Assembly (NCBI GenBank): GCA_016287865.1
Contig: JAEEXP010000008.1
Coordinates: forward strand, 1 to 42,162
Length of the DNA stretch: 42,162 nt
Source of the DNA: Caryophanales bacterium
GTDB taxonomy: Bacteria > Bacillota_I > Bacilli_A > Izemoplasmatales > UBA1188
Direction of reading: 5' to 3'
Shown here: positions 9,799 to 18,287 of the stretch, piece by piece
Layout of the letters: every line of letters starts with the position of its first letter
Position numbering within the stretch: position 1 is the stretch's first letter
Translations under genes and position numbers: made by a program
Notes under the pieces: model-generated
Seen by the model: only the letters and a program-made list of their open reading frames with translations
Databases searched by the model: none
Told to the model about the DNA's origin: nothing

Positions 9799-9909
9799 TT
9801 ATCTTTTTTCGAATTCATCAAATTCAATATCTTTTGTTTCATTGATTATGAATTCGATATCTTCAATCATTTGTTTAAGGTAGTAAACATCATTCTTTAT
9901 GTTGTCCAT
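9799..9909 (-). pseudogene. Probable truncated HEPN (HepT/DUF86) toxin, 36 aa N-terminal remnant
   Basis: Frame MDNIKNDVYYLKQMIEDIEFIINETKDIEFDEFEKR* overlaps the MNT gene 3' end; resembles the HepT N-terminal helix (xxYLxxILExIExIxxxTxxxxFxEF); no RNase motif. Confidence 0.6.
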
Positions 9910-10384
9910 AAATCTTCACACCATCCCTAATAATTTCTGTGAGCATCTCTGCATTATTAGATAGTGATTTTAGAGTTAATAGATCAACATTCTTATGTAA
10001 ATTCTCTTTCAATTCTTCAAGGAGGCCAAAATACTTTAATCCAGTTATATCAGAATCAATCATCAAATCAACATCACTATTTTCTTTTGCATAGCCCTTT
10101 GCATAAGAACCAAACAAAAAGCATGATTTGATATCATATTCTTTCATAACTTTATTTATTACTTTCTTAATTGAATCAATGCTTAAAATACCATGTTCTT
10201 CATCAACTAATGCAAATTGTTTTGTTCTGTATACATAATAATGATACTTAGGATCTGCATTTTCGTTTTGAAGTTTTTCATATTTTATGTATGTTTTTCT
10301 TGATATGTTAAGCATTTGAGCCATTTTATCTTGTGTATAGCCCAAATTCTTTCTCATTAATAATAATTCATTCATAATTATCAC
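9890..10384 (-). CDS. HTH-MNT fusion: minimal nucleotidyltransferase (MntA-like antitoxin) with N-terminal XRE-like HTH
   Basis: LLLMRKNLGYTQDKMAQMLNISRKTYIKYE HTH; CFLFGSYAKGYAKENSDVDLMID nucleotidyltransferase motif. Confidence 0.85.
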   Translation of the reverse strand: MIIMNELLLMRKNLGYTQDKMAQMLNISRKTYIKYEKLQNENADPKYHYYVYRTKQFALVDEEHGILSIDSIKKVINKVMKEYDIKSCFLFGSYAKGYAKENSDVDLMIDSDITGLKYFGLLEELKENLHKNVDLLTLKSLSNNAEMLTEIIRDGVKIYGQHKE

Positions 10385-10403
10385 CTATTATAATTATATA
10401 ATT

Positions 10404-10473
10404 TTTACACATTTTGTAAATATAGTTTTGTGTAATTATTACACATAAATATAATTATAAATGTGTAATTATT
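10404..10473. promoter_or_regulatory. Candidate operator with repeated TGTGTA elements upstream of HTH-MNT
   Basis: TGTGTAATTATTACACA palindrome at 10429-10445, second TGTGTAATTATT at 10462-10473, inverse TACACA at 10406-10411. Confidence 0.55.
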
Positions 10474-10527
10474 GTTTGCTATATTTAAGTAATTCTATAT
10501 GTTATAATTATTTAGAGGTAAATTTTT

Positions 10528-11214
10528 ATGAGTAAAAGATTATTAGTAAGAATATATTTAATAGTAGAATTAGTACTATTTGTTGGATTAACCATTACAT
10601 CTTTAACAGATACACCTATTCCAAGCGGTATATTTGTATCACTTGCTTTAGCCTCTATGGTTGCTTTAGCGATAATGGTTAAGACAGATAATAAAGTAGA
10701 TAAAATACTACATATTGCATCTTCAAGCATATTCTTTATTGGAAGTTTGCTAGATTTACTATCAATAATGACTGGTATTATTTCATCTATTTTATATATG
10801 ATTGGTTTCTTATGTTTATTAGTAAAATTCTTACTCAGAACATTAGACAATAAAAAAATATTGATAGTTATAATATCAATTCTATTATGTCTACCAATAT
10901 CTTTATTATTTGTATTTAAATTATTCTTAACTAATTATCTTATTCCTGTATTAATGGTTAGTATATTACTCACATCTATTATTCTTGGAATATCTTTATA
11001 TATTAGAAAAGATAAGAATCCAGAATACTTCTTCTATTTTATTGGAGTAATATTCTACCTAGTACACTTTATGTCTTACACTTTAATGGTTGTGCATCTT
11101 GATGTAACTATCCAAATTAATGATATGCTTAATCTTGCGTATATTACATTCATTATTCCATCATTTATGATGATAGGTGCTTCATTTATCTCTTTTCAAC
11201 GACTCTCATCATAG
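10528..11214 (+). CDS. Multi-TM membrane protein (possibly YhhN-like; family uncertain)
   Basis: 228 aa, about 7-8 hydrophobic segments, AGAGG RBS; 3' end overlaps rsmH antisense. Confidence 0.6.
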   Translation: MSKRLLVRIYLIVELVLFVGLTITSLTDTPIPSGIFVSLALASMVALAIMVKTDNKVDKILHIASSSIFFIGSLLDLLSIMTGIISSILYMIGFLCLLVKFLLRTLDNKKILIVIISILLCLPISLLFVFKLFLTNYLIPVLMVSILLTSIILGISLYIRKDKNPEYFFYFIGVIFYLVHFMSYTLMVVHLDVTIQINDMLNLAYITFIIPSFMMIGASFISFQRLSS

Positions 11215-12109
11215 CTGAATGACTTCTATTATTATTAGTAAGTTCAGCTTCTGTTGGGACAATAGGTTTTTTAGTAATACGGATTAGTATAGGGTCTTCT
11301 GCCATAACAGGAAGACCTTTTATATTTTCTTGAGTATAGTTTTTCTTAAATATGTGTTTAACTATCTCATCTTCATCTCTTTGGAAATCTATTACGACAA
11401 TTCTTCCATGAGATCTAAGTAATTCAATAGATTTATTAAGCGCTTCTTCAAGTGCACCCAGTTCATCATTCACATATACACGAAGAGCTTGAAATGACTT
11501 CTTCGCAGGATGACCCTTCTTAGATAACTCTTTTTTAGGATATGCTTTCTTAATAATATCTACTAGTTCAAAAGTAGTCTCAATAGGTTTAATAGTTCTA
11601 GTATTAACTATTTCTCTTGCGATTTCTCTTGAGAATCTTTCATCGCCATATCTATATAGAATATTGGCGATATCTTTTTCACTATATTTATTAACCACAT
11701 CTTTCGCAGTTAATTTAAGTGAATGATCCATTCTCATATCTAGTGGACCATCAAGGTTATATGAGAATCCTTTCTCAGATATATCAAAATCAAAAGATGA
11801 TACTCCAAGATCATATAAGATTCCATCAACCTTATCAATTCCTAGTTTATTTAATTCTTCTTTTATATATCTAAAGTTAGATTTGATTATAGTGTAGTTG
11901 GTTTTGCCTGTCTTATCTAACTTTTCTTTAGCTCTCATAATAGAATAATCATCTATATCAAATGAATATAGATGTCCTTTATCATTTAAGCGTTTTAAAA
12001 TTTCGGAACTATGTCCTCCACCACCTAAGGTCATGTCTACATATATTCCGTCTTCTTTAATATTTAGATAATCAATAGCTTCATTAAGCAATACACTAAT
12101 ATGTTCCAT
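11186..12109 (-). CDS. rsmH: 16S rRNA m4C1402 methyltransferase RsmH (MraW)
   Basis: HISVLLNEAIDYL, DMTLGGGGHS, GILYDLGVSSFDFD. Confidence 0.95.
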   Translation of the reverse strand: MEHISVLLNEAIDYLNIKEDGIYVDMTLGGGGHSSEILKRLNDKGHLYSFDIDDYSIMRAKEKLDKTGKTNYTIIKSNFRYIKEELNKLGIDKVDGILYDLGVSSFDFDISEKGFSYNLDGPLDMRMDHSLKLTAKDVVNKYSEKDIANILYRYGDERFSREIAREIVNTRTIKPIETTFELVDIIKKAYPKKELSKKGHPAKKSFQALRVYVNDELGALEEALNKSIELLRSHGRIVVIDFQRDEDEIVKHIFKKNYTQENIKGLPVMAEDPILIRITKKPIVPTEAELTNNNRSHSAMMRVVEKR

Positions 12110-12127
12110 AAATTTAGATAAAGAAAA

Positions 12128-12144
12128 AGCACTACTTAAGTGCT
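12128..12144 (-). terminator. Terminator downstream of rpmF
   Basis: AGCACT...AGTGCT then TTTTTC on minus. Confidence 0.6.
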
Positions 12145-12149
12145 AGTTC

Positions 12150-12350
12150 TTACTTTTCAGATTTTTTGTCTTCCTTAGACTTAACTTCAACAACTTGTTC
12201 GCCTTTGTAGAATCCTTTTTCATCTACTTGGTGTTGAACACGATATTCACCAGTTGTTGGATCTTTAACGAGAGCTGGTTGTTGTAAACCTTTGTTGCCT
12301 CTTCTGATTCTCTTTACAGATTTACTTGTCTTTCTGAATGGAACTGCCAT
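12150..12350 (-). CDS. rpmF: Ribosomal protein bL32, cysteine-free form
   Basis: [36 protein letters not shown]177 gene adjacent. Confidence 0.88.
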   Translation of the reverse strand: MAVPFRKTSKSVKRIRRGNKGLQQPALVKDPTTGEYRVQHQVDEKGFYKGEQVVEVKSKEDKKSEK

Positions 12351-12359
12351 AATATCCTC

Positions 12360-12809
12360 CTAATCTTCCTCTAAAAGTATAGAGAATGGGTTTTCTTTTT
12401 CTAATTCTTCGTTGTCATCTTCACTGAACTCTTCACCGTCGAGTGTAACTTTAGAAGGTAAGTGAAGCATTATTTCACCAAAGATTTCATCATCCAAATC
12501 TATCGCATCTCCATATATTTGGAACGAATCATCATCGGCCACTTTAAAAGTATAAAACAAATCGGTGTCAAAATCAATAGAAAGTTTTACAGGTTTTAAA
12601 GATATTGCACTTAATATCTCAATTTCACCTTCTACAGTAAGAGAGAATTTAAATAATTCTCTTTTATGATTATAACTATAAGTTCCATAAACGTGAATAG
12701 GTGAAATTGCGTTTATATCATCTTTTACTTTGTTGTCAAAGTTGATATATTCATCGATATTGTTATTCTTTTGATAGTTTGCTCTTAAATCAGTAATTTT
12801 ATATTTCAT
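12360..12809 (-). CDS. yceD: YceD/DUF177 family protein
   Basis: Position upstream of rpmF, acidic about 149 aa protein, DUF177-like pattern. Confidence 0.75.
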   Translation of the reverse strand: MKYKITDLRANYQKNNNIDEYINFDNKVKDDINAISPIHVYGTYSYNHKRELFKFSLTVEGEIEILSAISLKPVKLSIDFDTDLFYTFKVADDDSFQIYGDAIDLDDEIFGEIMLHLPSKVTLDGEEFSEDDNEELEKENPFSILLEED

Positions 12810-12846
12810 ATAAATATTATAACCTAAAATGTAATATAATTAAAAT

Positions 12847-13971
12847 ATGAGAATCGCAGGAATTGTTACTGAATTTAACCCAATCACATACGGACACCTT
12901 TATTTAATTAATAAAATAAAGAGTGAATATAATATGGATTCTATCATTAGTGTAATGAGTCCTAATTTTGTGATGAGAGGTGAACCTGCAATAATTAGTA
13001 AAATTGAACGTACTAAAATGGCACTAAAAAGCGGAATTGATTTAGTATTAGAACTTCCAACTATTTATGCGGTTGAAGCTGCGGATATCTTTGCATCTCG
13101 TTCAATTGAAATACTAAATACTGCGGGTATTACTGATCTATTCTTTGGAGTTGAATGTGATGACATTAATTTACTTAAAGAAATCGCTAAGGCAGAACTA
13201 TCAAAAGAGTATATTAAACATCTAAAAGAATACTTAAAAGAGGGTTTATCATTTAATACTGCATCAAAAAAATCTTTATACCAAATCAACCCACATTATG
13301 AAGATATTTTAAAAGAACCAAACAACTCTTTAGCTATTGAATATATTAAGGCAATTATATCTAATGGATATAATATTGAGATTCATCCAATCAAAAGAGT
13401 TGATAGTGGTTACTATGATGGATTTAAGAAAAATACCCTTATTCAAAGCGCAAGTTTTTTAAGAGATGAACTTAAGAAAAAGCGCCCAAATAAGAAATAT
13501 TTTCCATATAATTTAAAACACATAGAAAAACATGTGAATGATGATTATTTTGAATTAATAAAATATAAAATTATTTCTTCTACTCTCGATGACTTAAGAA
13601 GTATCCATGGAATCACTGATGGTTTTGAAAATAAACTTAAATCAATTAAAACATTTAAAGATTACGATACTTTAGTTAGTGATTTAGTTTCAAAAAGAGA
13701 TAGAGAAACTAAAGTTAAAAGAATCCTAATTTATCTTTTATTAAACATCAAAAAAGAAGAGTTTAAGACAACTCCTTTAGAGTATATTAAAGTGCTTGGA
13801 TTTAATGAAAACGGACAAGACATTTTAAAAATAATAAAAAAGAAAACTAATATTATTAGTTCAATTAAAACTAATATGAATAATGGGGTATATAGAGAAT
13901 TAGATTTCTCTAAAATATATTACCTAACAAATGATCTTAGTAAAGAAGAATATGAGCCTGTGATTTTATAA
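12847..13971 (+). CDS. tmcAL: tRNA(Met) cytidine acetate ligase TmcAL (YlbM)
   Basis: GIVTEFNPITYGHLYLI, VMSPNFVMRGEPAI, SGIDLVLELPTIYA. Confidence 0.9.
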   Translation: MRIAGIVTEFNPITYGHLYLINKIKSEYNMDSIISVMSPNFVMRGEPAIISKIERTKMALKSGIDLVLELPTIYAVEAADIFASRSIEILNTAGITDLFFGVECDDINLLKEIAKAELSKEYIKHLKEYLKEGLSFNTASKKSLYQINPHYEDILKEPNNSLAIEYIKAIISNGYNIEIHPIKRVDSGYYDGFKKNTLIQSASFLRDELKKKRPNKKYFPYNLKHIEKHVNDDYFELIKYKIISSTLDDLRSIHGITDGFENKLKSIKTFKDYDTLVSDLVSKRDRETKVKRILIYLLLNIKKEEFKTTPLEYIKVLGFNENGQDILKIIKKKTNIISSIKTNMNNGVYRELDFSKIYYLTNDLSKEEYEPVIL

Positions 13972-13981
13972 ACCCAGGCTC
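13954..13981. terminator. Terminator covering both stop codons of convergent tmcAL and the HTH-TPR gene
   Basis: GAGCCTG...CAGGCTC then TTATTTTTT on plus. Confidence 0.75.
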
Positions 13982-15198
13982 TTATTTTTTATCTTTTCTA
14001 TTCTTTTAGTTAAATATATTGCGTCACGGTATTTCTTATTAGAGATTAAATAATCTCTTTCTTTTCTAAGCATTTCAATTCTTACATAATTATCATTTGA
14101 ATTGTAGTATGCCATATAAGGTTTTCCTTCAAAGAAATTTCTAGTTAATGTGCCAGACTTATTCTTCATAAAGTATTCAATAAAGAATGTATAACCTTTA
14201 ATACTAACTTCACTCATCTCTTCAATAACTTTATCTTTTTCATTTGAGATTTCATATTTAATATCTGCGATAAAAGGATAATAAACACTACTTGTGTCAA
14301 GCTCATTAATGTATTGAAGAGCAGACATCTTTTTATCAGTTAAATATAAAGCTTTAGCCATAATGTAGTTATATAGCTCATAATCACAGATTTTTGAGCT
14401 ATATAAGAGATTATCACATACTGTGATTACTTCTTCATATTCGCCTTCATTTAATAATAAATATGAATAATATAGATTACATCTTTCAAGTCTATAGAAT
14501 AACATTCTATTCTTATATTCATTAACGATGTAATCTAGAGCTTTCTTCGCAAGAATTGATCTACCACTTTTCACATAATAAATAAAACTTAATTCTTGAA
14601 ATAGGAGCGAAAGTTCATCAGAGAAATATGCTTCTTTTGATTTCTTTAGAATCTTTTCAACTTCATCAAGTTCATTAGTTAAAGTTAGGTATAATCCCGC
14701 TAAATAATTAAATACATATAATATTGATTTACTCATAGATACTGGGATATTAAGATTTTCAGATATTAAAGCCTCTGCGCTACTTAAATCATTAATATAA
14801 AGATAATAAGCTATCTTAATGATATCAGTACATTGATTATTATCAGTAGTAAGCGCATCATCAAACATTTCTTTCAACTTTTGAGTATTACCATAAAGCA
14901 ATGCATTAACTAATTCTTTCATGATAGAATCACAGTTTTCAAGTGCATATATTTCCCATTTAGATATATCAATTCTCTCCATTAATAATTCAAGACATCT
15001 TTTATTAGGAACAATCTTATTAGATTCTATTTTAGAAAGATAAGAAATACTACATATATTCTTAGAGACTTCACTTAAGGTAAGTCTCTTTTCTAGTCTT
15101 CTTTTTCTCGCTAGAGCTCCTATGGTATAAGATGTGATTTCTTTAGAAGTTCTTTCCGTTTCTTTTTTAACAGCGACTAACAGTTTGTTTATATTCAT
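13966..15198 (-). CDS. HTH (XRE-like) regulator with TPR-like C-terminal region
   Basis: IGALARKRRLEKRLTLSEVSKNICSISYLSKIESNK HTH; helical repeat C-terminus; GGAGG RBS supports MNINKLL start. Confidence 0.8.
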   Translation of the reverse strand: MNINKLLVAVKKETERTSKEITSYTIGALARKRRLEKRLTLSEVSKNICSISYLSKIESNKIVPNKRCLELLMERIDISKWEIYALENCDSIMKELVNALLYGNTQKLKEMFDDALTTDNNQCTDIIKIAYYLYINDLSSAEALISENLNIPVSMSKSILYVFNYLAGLYLTLTNELDEVEKILKKSKEAYFSDELSLLFQELSFIYYVKSGRSILAKKALDYIVNEYKNRMLFYRLERCNLYYSYLLLNEGEYEEVITVCDNLLYSSKICDYELYNYIMAKALYLTDKKMSALQYINELDTSSVYYPFIADIKYEISNEKDKVIEEMSEVSIKGYTFFIEYFMKNKSGTLTRNFFEGKPYMAYYNSNDNYVRIEMLRKERDYLISNKKYRDAIYLTKRIEKIKNKSLGL

Positions 15199-15298
15199 TT
15201 TTACCTCCACATTTTCTTTTTTATCATTTTTAATGTGGACTAGCAATATCCCCCAATTTGAAAAAAATATTCAATTTTTGAACCATTTAATATAAAAA

Positions 15299-15319
15299 GG
15301 CATAATTATTCATTATGCC
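15299..15319 (-). terminator. Terminator at the nth stop codon
   Basis: GGCATAAT...TTATGCC then TTTTTAT on minus. Confidence 0.65.
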
Positions 15320-15938
15320 CAGTTATACATTTTTCTTTTATTTTACAGTCTTTACACATTGGCTTTTTAGCCGTACATTCATTTCTTCCAAAGACAATCA
15401 TCATATGGTGAAACTTCTTTGTCGGATAGTCACCTATAAATTCTTTTAAGTCTTTTTCTACTTTTAAGACATCTGAATCTTCTTTTGAGATACCAAGTCT
15501 TTTAGATATCCTTAAGATATGAGTATCTATACCAAGTGTATTCTTATTATAGTATTCCGCAAGAAATACATTTGCGGTTTTTCTTCCAACTCCTGGAAGA
15601 GTTATTAAATAATCAAATGAATCCGGGATATTAGTATATCCATCTTCATCTAATTTTTGTGCACATTTAATAATGTTAGATGATTTATTCTTATATAAAC
15701 CAATTTGATGAATGATGTTTTCAACATCAGTTTGGTTGGCGTTAGATAAGTCTTTTATATTCTTATATTTACTAAATAAGATTGGAGTAACCTTATTAAC
15801 TGATTCATCAGTTGTCTGCGCACTTAAGATGATTGCGATTAAAAGTTCATAATCATTAGTATAATTTAGTGCACATTTAGCATCGTTATGAAGACTTTCT
15901 AAATAAGAAATTAGTTCATCTTTAGTTACTTTTTCCAT
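15306..15938 (-). CDS. nth: Endonuclease III
   Basis: LLIAIILSAQTTDESVN, LPGVGRKTANVFLAE, C-x6-C-x2-C-x5-C cluster. Confidence 0.95.
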   Translation of the reverse strand: MEKVTKDELISYLESLHNDAKCALNYTNDYELLIAIILSAQTTDESVNKVTPILFSKYKNIKDLSNANQTDVENIIHQIGLYKNKSSNIIKCAQKLDEDGYTNIPDSFDYLITLPGVGRKTANVFLAEYYNKNTLGIDTHILRISKRLGISKEDSDVLKVEKDLKEFIGDYPTKKFHHMMIVFGRNECTAKKPMCKDCKIKEKCITGHNE

Positions 15939-16579
15939 TTTTCACTTAATTCTTTAATTACAGTTGATTGATTTGTATATTCTTTATTGTTTTCAGTTTC
16001 AATATGTTTCTTAACAAGTTTAGAATCTACATACTTTAGAGAGAATTTGCCTACTTTAGCAGCAGCTAAAATCTCAGTTTTAATTTCTTCAAGTTTGTAT
16101 TCTTCTTCCATTGACCATTTTCTAATGATGTCTGCATCACTTACAGTTAAAGGACGTTCAAAAGTTCTTTCAAATAAATTAGTTATTTCTTCTTCAAATG
16201 ATTGATTCTTTTGTTCATTCTCTTTTCTAATCTTTTCAAGATATAGTTCAGCGAGTTCATCATAGAAACCATCTAAATAGAAATATTCAACAATCTTACC
16301 AGTTTTTGGAGATGTGCCTTCTTCAATCTTGATGAAGTTTCTATTTTCAAGTTTTTCAATAGAACTACAGAATTCATCTATTTCAAGGCCAATCTTCTTA
16401 CTCATATTTTTAGAGCTAAAAACATGATTTCCCTTAATTTCTTGGCGAGAAAGCATAGATAAAACTATAATATCTTTTTCAGTAATATGAAGACCTCTAT
16501 AATTCTTAATTAATAAGGCATTCACATTGACCATATCATCATCTATTAATTTAATTAATAATTGAGTTTCTTTTTTCAT
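15926..16579 (-). CDS. dnaD: DnaD domain replication protein
   Basis: ITNLFERTFERPLTVSDADIIRKWSME DnaD signature; adjacent to nth. Confidence 0.9.
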   Translation of the reverse strand: MKKETQLLIKLIDDDMVNVNALLIKNYRGLHITEKDIIVLSMLSRQEIKGNHVFSSKNMSKKIGLEIDEFCSSIEKLENRNFIKIEEGTSPKTGKIVEYFYLDGFYDELAELYLEKIRKENEQKNQSFEEEITNLFERTFERPLTVSDADIIRKWSMEEEYKLEEIKTEILAAAKVGKFSLKYVDSKLVKKHIETENNKEYTNQSTVIKELSEKWKK

Positions 16580-16580
16580 A

Positions 16581-17252
16581 TTATTTAACCGCGAGTTTAC
16601 TTAAAGCTTCTTTAGCCGCAGCCATCTCAGCTTCTAAGTGACTCTTTCCCTTTCCTACACCAAGAACAATGTCGTCATCCATAATTACTTTAAAAGTAAA
16701 TACTCTGTCATGAGGTTTACCTTCAACTTTAACAAGTTCATATTTAAGCATTCTCTTTTCAGCTTGAACATATTCTTGAAGCATTGTTTTGTAGTCGATA
16801 GTTTCTTTAAATGCATAATCTAGATTTGGAATAATAATTTTATTGATTACTTTACGACAAGAATCTAATCCTTGATCAATAAAAATAGCTCCAATAAAGG
16901 CTTCAAATAAGTCACACTTAATTGAATCCATTTCTCTACCACCAGTCTTTTCTTCTCCTTTTCCAAGTTTAAGATAATCTTCAAGATGAAATAAAGAAGC
17001 ATAATATGATAGAGATTTTTCACATACAATATTCGCACGTTTTTTAGTAAGAGCTCCTTCTTTTTCAGGAGTATTCTTAAATAAATATTCGCCAATTAAA
17101 AGGTCTACAACAGCGTCACCAACAAATTCTAATCTTTCGTTGTTTTTACCACCGAATTCATTAGAATATGATGAATGAGTTAATGCAGTTTCAAGTAAGT
17201 TTATATCATTAAATGTAATATCAAAATATTCTTCTAAAGGATGTCTACTCAT
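16581..17252 (-). CDS. rnc: Ribonuclease III
   Basis: NNERLEFVGDAVVDL; C-terminal dsRBD. Confidence 0.95.
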   Translation of the reverse strand: MSRHPLEEYFDITFNDINLLETALTHSSYSNEFGGKNNERLEFVGDAVVDLLIGEYLFKNTPEKEGALTKKRANIVCEKSLSYYASLFHLEDYLKLGKGEEKTGGREMDSIKCDLFEAFIGAIFIDQGLDSCRKVINKIIIPNLDYAFKETIDYKTMLQEYVQAEKRMLKYELVKVEGKPHDRVFTFKVIMDDDIVLGVGKGKSHLEAEMAAAKEALSKLAVK

Positions 17253-18258
17253 TTGTCTCACCTTGAGGCATAGAATCCTTCAAAGCTTTACTTACCTTTT
17301 CAATAACGCCCTCTCTTGCGACAGATGCGGCAAGTAAGATTCCGTAACTAAAGCCAATTCTATTAGATGAGCCATGAGCTTTAACACATGGATATTTAGT
17401 ACCAAATACCATAGCTGCAGAAGCATCATCTGGATTCATGTCTTTTTTAAATTTATCTAAACTCTTCTTAGCGAATAATGCACCAATTTTACTGAAGAAT
17501 GAACTCATTAAACTACGTTTAAGCATAGCGCCCATAGTTTTAGCAGTTCCTTCAAGTGTTTTAACACAGATATTCATTGTAAATCCATCTGAAATAAGAA
17601 TATTACATGGTGGGTTTAAAATTTCTTTTGGTTCAACGTTACCTACAAAGTTAAGATCTGATTCACTTAAAAGTTTATAACATTCATTTTCAAATACTCT
17701 ACCCTTACCTTCTTCAGTACCGATATTTAAAAGGCCAATCTTAGGTTCTTTAATACCCATAACTTCTTTTGCGTATACATGTGCAAAATAAGCCTGTTGT
17801 AAGAGTTGTTCTGGTTTAACTTCAAGGTTTGCACCACTATCAAGAATGATAGTGTTTCCACCATTAAATGATGGAATAAATGGTGCTAAAGCTGGACGTT
17901 TAAATCCATCCATTCTTCTTACAATTAAGTGAGCACCAACTACAAGTGCTTGAGTAGGTCCTGATGAACAGAATGCATCAGCTTCTCCTTGTGCTACTGC
18001 AGTCATAGCTTTTACCATAGATGAATCTTTCATAGTTCTAATAGCTCTAACTGGATCATGTTCTCCCATAGGGATAACATCTCTAGTTTCAACTATCTTA
18101 ATTCTATCGTGTGGTTTTAAATATTTATTTATTTCTTCTGGTCTACCAAATAATATAATTTCAATATCATCGCATTTTTTAACGGCTTCCATTGCGCCTA
18201 AAACTTGTTCTTGTGGTGCGAAATCTCCGCCCATTGCGTCTACTGCTACTCTAATCAT
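17245..18258 (-). CDS. plsX: Phosphate acyltransferase PlsX
   Basis: RVAVDAMGGDFAP, DVIPMGEHDPVRAIRTMKDSSMV. Confidence 0.96.
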   Translation of the reverse strand: MIRVAVDAMGGDFAPQEQVLGAMEAVKKCDDIEIILFGRPEEINKYLKPHDRIKIVETRDVIPMGEHDPVRAIRTMKDSSMVKAMTAVAQGEADAFCSSGPTQALVVGAHLIVRRMDGFKRPALAPFIPSFNGGNTIILDSGANLEVKPEQLLQQAYFAHVYAKEVMGIKEPKIGLLNIGTEEGKGRVFENECYKLLSESDLNFVGNVEPKEILNPPCNILISDGFTMNICVKTLEGTAKTMGAMLKRSLMSSFFSKIGALFAKKSLDKFKKDMNPDDASAAMVFGTKYPCVKAHGSSNRIGFSYGILLAASVAREGVIEKVSKALKDSMPQGETNE

Positions 18259-18287
18259 TTTAAGTCCTCCATATACAAGTTTATCAT

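Noticed and set aside
17245-17252. Missing acpP between plsX and rnc as a novelty
   Set aside because: acpP can be located elsewhere and only this window is visible; absence cannot be concluded.
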